Shown here: positions 15,586 through 20,597 of the stretch, in pieces
How the letters are laid out: each line of letters opens with the position of its first letter
Position numbering within the stretch: the first letter of the stretch is position 1
Assembly: GCA_029933295.1 (NCBI GenBank)
Contig: JAOZOL010000015.1
Span: forward strand, 1-20,597
Source: Desulfobacterales bacterium
Lineage (GTDB): Bacteria > Desulfobacterota > Desulfobacteria > Desulfobacterales > Desulfosalsimonadaceae
Direction: 5' to 3'
DNA: 20,597 nt
Notes under the pieces: model-generated
Database searches by the model: none
Told to the model about the DNA's origin: nothing
The model's input: the letters and a program-made list of their open reading frames with translations, nothing else
Made by a program: the position numbers and the translations under genes

Positions 15586-15974
15586 GATATTCTTCCCCTG
15601 ACTTTGACTTCCGCCTTTTGGATAATATCGGAAATTTCTCCCAGCTTGAATGGTTTTGCCAGAAAATCAAACACCCCTTTACGAAAAGATTCCTTGGCTG
15701 TTTCCATTGTGGCAAAACCGGTGATGACAATAACTTCCGTATCCGGCGATAATTCTTTAACGGCTGTTAAAAATTGCATCCCGTCAAGCCCCTTCATTTT
15801 CAGATCTGTAATGACGATATGAAACGGTTTTTCCTTAAATCGCTTAAGGGCTTCCTCACTTTCAAAGAACGTCTCTACCGCATACCCTTTTTTTTCAAGG
15901 ATTGGCCGCAGTCGCTTGCATACAACCGGCTCATCATCCAAAACAAGTATACTGATCTGTTGTTCATTGTTCAT
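15582..15974 (-). CDS. Single-domain (receiver-only) response regulator
   Basis: The 130-aa protein is a stand-alone CheY-like receiver: Asp13-Asp14 acidic pair (LVLDDEP), phospho-acceptor Asp57 (VITDLKMKG), Thr85 (IVITGFA) and Lys107 (FLAKPF). There is no DNA-binding or enzymatic output domain, so it must act by protein contact or as a relay intermediate. The ATG at 15974 has GGGAG five bases upstream; a farther in-frame ATG at 15995 lies inside the previous gene. It overlaps the PEP-synthase-like gene by 11 bases and the Usp-like gene by four, pointing to matched expression with those proteins. Confidence 0.92.
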   Translation of the reverse strand: MNNEQQISILVLDDEPVVCKRLRPILEKKGYAVETFFESEEALKRFKEKPFHIVITDLKMKGLDGMQFLTAVKELSPDTEVIVITGFATMETAKESFRKGVFDFLAKPFKLGEISDIIQKAEVKVRGRIS

Positions 15975-18591
15975 AATGGCTCCCTTCATGTTCATATATG
16001 TTTGAATTAGAAGTGATCAATTGGTTAAAATTTTCCATATAGCGATGAACATGTTGATCACTTAACATTTGCACATCCAGTTGTCTGGAAAAGCCGACCA
16101 GAACACCAAGAAGATATAATTTCCGGACCATTCTTTCTGTTGTCAGTTTTTTAATTCGAGCGACTACCAGATCACCACGAACTTCTATGAAAAAATCATT
16201 TTTCTCCAATATTTCGGACAGGAGCAGGGCTCTTCGGGACCTTTTTGTGATATCGGTCACGCCGCCCAGAAAACGGAAATAGGCATAGTTATTGTTCGGA
16301 TTGTCATCAATATATGCGTCAATCATAGTAAAATGATAACCCAGCCTCAGGCTGATATTAGCGTATGGTTTTGATATGACGGCAAGATTCTGGCCGATAT
16401 CTTTAGGCGTGGCCATATTGGTGGAAAATGTTCGTGTCATACTTGACATAAAGCTTCCCAGGCCCACGGACATGGGATCGGTATCCCATGCTCCGGGCAT
16501 GAGCAGGCCGTCTATAAAAGCCCGCATAGGGATTGAATCAATCTGTTCGGGCACAATGGGGGCTGATTTTTCATTTTCGTTCACAACAAGACCGGCACCG
16601 ATGTCAATCAGCACAAGATCCAATGGAACAGGCAGTTTTAATTTACCGGTAGCTGTTTTAGGGTCATGGTGGTGATAATATTGCAGGTTAATCAATTCTT
16701 CCACAGCCTTTTCATGAACAAACCGTGTAATATCATGAAATGTCTTACATCCTGATGGGGTAAAATTGTCAGCCGTCGGATCCAGCAGATTGAGCGATCC
16801 GGTTTTTTTTAAAACCCGGCGAAGCAGCCGGTATTCAAATGTTTCTTCAATAGGTGCCTCAATAAGATGATAATTGCGGAGTTCCTTGATAATCCCTTTA
16901 TAGATATTATTTTCCTCCGCGTCCATGGTGATTTCCTGTTTGGATTCCAGAAGTGCGGTGGCATTTCCCGTATTCACAATGGTGGGTACGCGAAACTCAC
17001 GGGCAATAGTGGCCATGTGACCGGTTGCTGATCCCACGTCCGTTATAATGCCTGCGGTTTTACGGATCACTTTGGCAAACCGTGGTGAAGTATACTTTGC
17101 CACGAGAATCGCGCCAAGGGGAAACACATCAATGTCCTCGTCCTTGAAAATTTTAAATACTTTGCCTATGGCAATGCCTCGCTGTGCAATGGTTCCTTTA
17201 TTCCCGAACAGGATAGGATGCCGGCTTAAAATGTCGGGAAGGTCGTGAATAATCATAGATCGGTTTATTTGGATATTCAGCGGCCTGGCCTGCAAAATAA
17301 ACAAGGTTCCCTCTTTATCAAATGCGAATTCAATGTCTTGAGGTGTTTTAAAATGCCTTTCAATCATCAGTGCGGTTTTTGCAAGCAGTTTGAGCTGCTT
17401 TGGCGTGAGGCTGGCAGCCGTCCGGCCCTCATTCGGGACTGAGCAATTTTTAGTGCCGCCATTTTTTTGTAAAACGAGTTTCTCTGTTTTTTCGGCAATG
17501 GTGATTAGCGTCTCCGCATAGGGAAATCGGCGGTTTACCTGGAAGTGGTCGGATGCCGATCGCCCATCCACAATGGGTGCGCCCAGCCCCCATGTGGAAG
17601 AAATCAGCATCAAATCACGTTCGGGCATTTGGGGATCAAAAGTATATAATACGCCACTTGTCCGGGGATTTATCATCAACTGGCATCCAACGGCCATGAC
17701 GACTTCTTTTTCGGAAAAGCCTTTATTCCGCCGGTATTCCATGGCCGAAGCTGAATATGCACTGGCTACAATTTTTTTGTAACAATCCAGGAGATGATCG
17801 GCTGGCTCATTCAACAGGCTTAAATATTGTCCGGCAAAACTATGACCGCTGTCTTCTCCCCATGCGCTGCTCCTAACTGCCAGAAATGGCTTTTGTCCCT
17901 TAATGCCTCTGTAAAGAAGACCTGATGCTTTATCGACCGCTTTTTTGAGTGGGTCCGGAATTTTAGTGTCGGCGATCAGGGTTTGAATTTGCTGGGAAGC
18001 CTTTTCGACAGACAATTCTTTATTATACCACGCATCGGTAATTGTTTTTACTTTGTCCCAAAGGTTATTAACCGACATGAACGAATCAAAGGCGCGCGTG
18101 GTGATGGCAAATCCGTCGGGGACATTCAATTCAAGTACGTTTTTTATTTCTCCCAGATTGGCATTCTTTGCCCCCACAACATCTTCAAAGTCCCGGTTGA
18201 TCAGATGATATAGCATGATATGATCTGTTTTAGGGATCACCGGCCGGCCGGCTTGCTCTTCCTGTATCTCGCTTTGGATGTGTTGAAACGCATCATTTAA
18301 ACCCGTATATTTTCCCGGAGCCAGGATATTGATGCCGGTGATTAATTCCTGCGTTAATTCCTCTGCCTCCCGGCAGGCCGATCTTATATACTGGCTGTCA
18401 AAAATATAATCTCCACTTAATTTGTCACCCATTTCGGAAATCACCGCCAGCATCTGATTGTTGGCGGTCAGAATTTTTTGAAACGTTTTGAAAAAGACAT
18501 TAAACGATTCCTGACGGGCGATTCGTTTCCGATCGCCCATGCGCTTTCCGGTTCGATTCAAAAATCGTGAAATTTTGGAAAATCGTTTCAT
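15964..18591 (-). CDS. PEP-synthase-like protein: ATP-binding and phosphohistidine domains with a novel C-terminal domain
   Basis: This 875-aa protein has a helical N-terminal extension (1-120) and a PEP synthase/PPDK-type ATP-grasp domain (about 125-440). Visible motifs in it are VGAKNANLGEI (139-149), VRSSAWGEDS (239-248) and QDIEFAFDKEG...FILQARP (418-437). A swivelling phosphohistidine domain follows (about 470-565) with GSATGHMATIARE and catalytic His525. Residues 590-875 match nothing I recognise: the PEP-binding barrel motifs of PpsA/PPDK (GSNDLTQ, CGE) are absent. ATP-dependent phosphorylation of His525 is therefore plausible, but the final acceptor is unknown. Three-domain relatives such as rifampin phosphotransferase show that the acceptor domain can change. 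The start is the first ATG, 11 bases after the upstream gene, with no clear ribosome site; Met18 (18540) is an alternative. Confidence 0.82.
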   Translation of the reverse strand: MKRFSKISRFLNRTGKRMGDRKRIARQESFNVFFKTFQKILTANNQMLAVISEMGDKLSGDYIFDSQYIRSACREAEELTQELITGINILAPGKYTGLNDAFQHIQSEIQEEQAGRPVIPKTDHIMLYHLINRDFEDVVGAKNANLGEIKNVLELNVPDGFAITTRAFDSFMSVNNLWDKVKTITDAWYNKELSVEKASQQIQTLIADTKIPDPLKKAVDKASGLLYRGIKGQKPFLAVRSSAWGEDSGHSFAGQYLSLLNEPADHLLDCYKKIVASAYSASAMEYRRNKGFSEKEVVMAVGCQLMINPRTSGVLYTFDPQMPERDLMLISSTWGLGAPIVDGRSASDHFQVNRRFPYAETLITIAEKTEKLVLQKNGGTKNCSVPNEGRTAASLTPKQLKLLAKTALMIERHFKTPQDIEFAFDKEGTLFILQARPLNIQINRSMIIHDLPDILSRHPILFGNKGTIAQRGIAIGKVFKIFKDEDIDVFPLGAILVAKYTSPRFAKVIRKTAGIITDVGSATGHMATIAREFRVPTIVNTGNATALLESKQEITMDAEENNIYKGIIKELRNYHLIEAPIEETFEYRLLRRVLKKTGSLNLLDPTADNFTPSGCKTFHDITRFVHEKAVEELINLQYYHHHDPKTATGKLKLPVPLDLVLIDIGAGLVVNENEKSAPIVPEQIDSIPMRAFIDGLLMPGAWDTDPMSVGLGSFMSSMTRTFSTNMATPKDIGQNLAVISKPYANISLRLGYHFTMIDAYIDDNPNNNYAYFRFLGGVTDITKRSRRALLLSEILEKNDFFIEVRGDLVVARIKKLTTERMVRKLYLLGVLVGFSRQLDVQMLSDQHVHRYMENFNQLITSNSNIYEHEGSHYEQ

Positions 18592-18602
18592 GGCTGTGGG
18601 AT

Positions 18603-19379
18603 TTAATGTCCGCCTTTTTGCCCTTTAAAAATAACACCTGTCAACAGCCCGGCTGCTATTGCAATCAGTGTCGCCAGAATGCCATAAAGAACCGCATGGT
18701 CAAAAGCAAGGGAATTGATCATGGCCGGAAGGCCGGTTTCTTTAATTTTAAGTTGACGGTCCTCGGTTTGAATTACTTTGCCCTTTTTTAAAATAAAAGT
18801 GGTAACCGTATAAATACCCTGGGCCATGCGACTGGGGATTTCAAGCTCACATGCGAATATTTTCTTTTTATTATCCATATTATTATGATAGGTTACCGCA
18901 TTCTCTTTAACCGCATAAATGCCTTCCATGGTTTTGAGTTTAATAAACTCCTGAAACTGGAGATCCTTATCCTCGCCGGCAGGGGTAAGGGTGCATTGCC
19001 CTTTTAAGGCATTAAACCCGACAGGCGGCATATGTTCTTTGGATAAATCGGATTCAGAAATGGCAGACGGAAGATAGAGCATATAAACCTCCGGAATATC
19101 ATGAAAGGAGATTGTATCCGTGTTCATCCATAGTACGCCGAAAACACGTCCTTTTTTCAGAAACTCAGCATCCTGCGTTGCACCGCTTAATTGAATGATG
19201 ACTTCTGCGTCATGGGGGATATCTCCCGATACGGACACATGCCCACCGTTATAAAACGCACCGATTTGAACAACATTCGGTTCCATTTGAATGTCAATGG
19301 CTTCTGCCGTTATGGCCGAGAGGGGCAACAACCCCGTCACAATAGCCATGATAATGATGAGAATCAATTGTTTGCGCAC
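18603..19379 (-). CDS. TIGR02186-like membrane-anchored protein
   Basis: The 258-aa protein has a signal peptide (MRKQLILIIIMAIV..., cleavage near ITAEA-I), a roughly 195-residue extracytoplasmic beta-rich domain and one C-terminal membrane helix (about 226-250) ending KGQKGGH. The segment MEPNVVQIGAFYNGGHVSVSGDIP resembles the TIGR02186 / Alph_Pro_TM family. That family is known mainly as a neighbour of TauE/SafE permeases and has no established function. The start is GTG at 19379, chosen because AGGAGG lies eight bases upstream at the end of the permease gene, one base away. It probably forms a unit with that permease. Confidence 0.8.
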   Translation of the reverse strand: MRKQLILIIIMAIVTGLLPLSAITAEAIDIQMEPNVVQIGAFYNGGHVSVSGDIPHDAEVIIQLSGATQDAEFLKKGRVFGVLWMNTDTISFHDIPEVYMLYLPSAISESDLSKEHMPPVGFNALKGQCTLTPAGEDKDLQFQEFIKLKTMEGIYAVKENAVTYHNNMDNKKKIFACELEIPSRMAQGIYTVTTFILKKGKVIQTEDRQLKIKETGLPAMINSLAFDHAVLYGILATLIAIAAGLLTGVIFKGQKGGH

Positions 19380-19380
19380 C

Positions 19381-20304
19381 TTAATGTCCTCCTTTATAGG
19401 CTAACAGAATGTCCGGTGGAAGTAAAAGGCTGAACAGCATTTTAACCATTACCAGAAGTACAAGAATGGCCAAAAGGATTTTTAACTGATCCCCTCCCAG
19501 TTTTTTACTGATCTTTGCACCGAGCTGAACACCTAATGTCGAACCTAGAAGCAGAATAAGAGCCAGGATAAAATCTACGGTATGGTTAGTGGAAGCCTGC
19601 ATTATGGTTACATTGACGCAGGTGAACAGAATTTGAAAAAGACTGGTCCCCACCACCACATGCATGGGCATGCGTAAAAGATAGACCATTATGGGAACCA
19701 TAATAAAACCGCCGCCCACCCCCATGATAGCGGCGAGAATACCGACAAGACCGCCTAAAAGAATCGGCAGACAAATAGATACCTCGATGCCGGATTTCTC
19801 AAATCGGGTTCGGCACGGGAGTTTTTTTATCAAACGCGCATAGCTGGATTCCTTTTGAGAAACCGGGGTTAAATCAGGGACTTTATTTCTGAGCCCTTGC
19901 AAACTTTCGATAAACATATATCCGCCCACAAACCCCAGCATCAATACATAGGTGATGGTGATTAAAAAATCTGCATTTCCGGTTGCTCTTAGAATTTTGA
20001 TAATCCAGACGCCTCCGGTCCCGCCTGCGACCCCTCCGATGAGCAGTAAAATTCCCATTTTAAAATCAACGTTTCCCATACGGTAATGAGCCAGGGTGCC
20101 GGAAGTCGAAGCGGCCACGATCTGGTTGGAGTCTGAAGCCGCTGCCACGGTTGGAGGAATTCCCAGCATAATCAGCAGAGGCGTCATCAAAAATCCGCCG
20201 CCCACCCCAAAAATTCCGGACAGGAGCCCCACAAATCCGCCAAGGGTAAAAATAAGTGGTACATTAATACTGTTTCCAGCAATCGGTAGGTACAGATGCC
20301 ACAT
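19381..20304 (-). CDS. Sulfite exporter TauE/SafE (TSUP) family permease
   Basis: This 307-aa polytopic inner-membrane protein has the two-fold TSUP repeat: GGFVGLLSGIFGVGGGFLMTP near the N-terminus and GGLVGILAAIMGVGGGFIMVP in the second half. A hydrophilic loop of about 35 residues separates the halves. TSUP proteins move sulfite, sulfoacetate, thiosulfate or similar sulfur-containing anions; the substrate here is not shown by sequence. The ATG at 20304 (MWHLYLPIAG) has GGAG about eight bases upstream. An earlier ATG at 20346 would add 14 residues without support. It is first in the eight-gene minus-strand run and is followed after one base by the TIGR02186-like gene. Confidence 0.9.
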   Translation of the reverse strand: MWHLYLPIAGNSINVPLIFTLGGFVGLLSGIFGVGGGFLMTPLLIMLGIPPTVAAASDSNQIVAASTSGTLAHYRMGNVDFKMGILLLIGGVAGGTGGVWIIKILRATGNADFLITITYVLMLGFVGGYMFIESLQGLRNKVPDLTPVSQKESSYARLIKKLPCRTRFEKSGIEVSICLPILLGGLVGILAAIMGVGGGFIMVPIMVYLLRMPMHVVVGTSLFQILFTCVNVTIMQASTNHTVDFILALILLLGSTLGVQLGAKISKKLGGDQLKILLAILVLLVMVKMLFSLLLPPDILLAYKGGH

Positions 20305-20364
20305 GGTCAACTCCTTCTTTAATATTTTTACGAAAAAGCTCTTCAATTCGGCAGTGTGTTCGTC

Positions 20365-20393
20365 AGCTTAATACTCCATAATATTACTGTCAA
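20365..20393 (-). promoter_or_regulatory. Candidate promoter for the TSUP-led gene cluster
   Basis: A perfect -35 TTGACA (20388-20393, minus strand) lies about 85 bases before the permease start. The best -10 at 17 bases is TAAGCT (20365-20370), which is poor; AT-rich alternatives (TATTAA) have 14-base spacing. The rest of 20305-20543 holds only short repeats, GATGGACA (20416-20423) and its inverse TGTCCATC (20475-20482), of unknown meaning. Confidence 0.35.
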
Positions 20394-20543
20394 GCAGGTA
20401 AAATTCAGACAACAGGATGGACATATCGTTATTTAATCCTGCCAATAACTATTTACTGGTGTCCTGATTATTATTGTCCATCGTTTTTAAGGAGATATAT
20501 AAAATAGCTGACCGGGTAAATGATACGTGCAGGGGAGGGAAAA

Positions 20544-20597
20544 TTACCAGTCGTATATGATCTCCCAGTGTTCACCAAACGATATGTCTTGTTCACT
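20544..20597 (-). CDS. Possible 3' end of a further minus-strand gene (partial)
   Basis: From the window edge an open minus-strand frame reads SEQDISFGEHWEIIYDW and stops with TAA at 20544-20546. The composition looks protein-like, but 17 codons are too few to identify a family or to exclude chance. If real, it ends 239 bases upstream of the permease start, in the same direction. Confidence 0.35.
   Translation of the reverse strand, partial: SEQDISFGEHWEIIYDW

Noticed and set aside
15964..18591. Complete PEP synthase (ppsA) or pyruvate phosphate dikinase
   Set aside because: The ATP-binding and phosphohistidine domains are present, but the PEP-binding barrel signature motifs are missing, so assigning either reaction would be unsupported.
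1..20597. tRNA genes, rRNA, CRISPR array, transposase or phage genes
   Set aside because: Nothing resembling a tRNA cloverleaf, rRNA core, regularly spaced repeats or mobile-element protein was seen in the intergenic regions or among the reading frames.

Overview
The window looks like a chromosomal segment of a moderately AT-rich Gram-negative anaerobe, most likely a deltaproteobacterium of the Desulfobacterales type. This is inference. It rests on a HesB/IscA-like selenoprotein with an in-frame UGA, FolE2 in place of classical FolE, and a minus-strand signalling/phosphotransfer cluster of tandem universal stress proteins, a PEP-synthase-like protein, a two-component pair and a TauE/SafE permease. 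No rRNA, tRNA, CRISPR array, transposase or phage gene was seen.

Layout. Bases 1-500 hold a short selenoprotein gene with its own promoter, a SECIS-like hairpin just after the UGA, and a terminator shared with the convergent prepilin peptidase gene pilD (501-1280, minus). Bases 1281-1658 are a gene-free, very AT-rich stretch between the divergent pilD and lon genes. They carry an inverted-repeat element with 22-bp arms around AACCGTnnACGGTT. Bases 1659-9027 are a plus-strand run of housekeeping genes: lon, tsaB, psd, a leuB-like dehydrogenase, greA, rpoZ, ttcA and folE2. A promoter precedes psd, and a very strong hairpin sits directly before the ribosome binding site of the leuB-like gene. 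Bases 9024-11292 (minus) hold dacB, dtd and a Phd/PIN toxin-antitoxin pair. The pair has a well-formed promoter overlapping a directly repeated TACGTACAT operator candidate.

Bases 11380-20304 are eight closely packed minus-strand genes, in transcription order: TSUP (TauE/SafE) permease, TIGR02186-like membrane-anchored protein, 875-aa PEP-synthase-like protein, receiver-only response regulator, divergent UspA-like protein, double-domain UspA protein, HAMP histidine kinase, and a cytidylate-kinase-like protein with a BON-like tail. The first five lie within a few bases of each other or overlap. The PEP-synthase-like protein has the ATP-binding and phosphohistidine domains but not the C-terminal PEP-binding barrel; a roughly 290-residue unrecognised domain replaces it. 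This cluster is the best candidate here for an undescribed system: a two-component relay coupled to a histidine-phosphotransfer enzyme, stress-response nucleotide-binding proteins and an anion/sulfur exporter. The last 54 bases probably contain the 3' end of another minus-strand gene.
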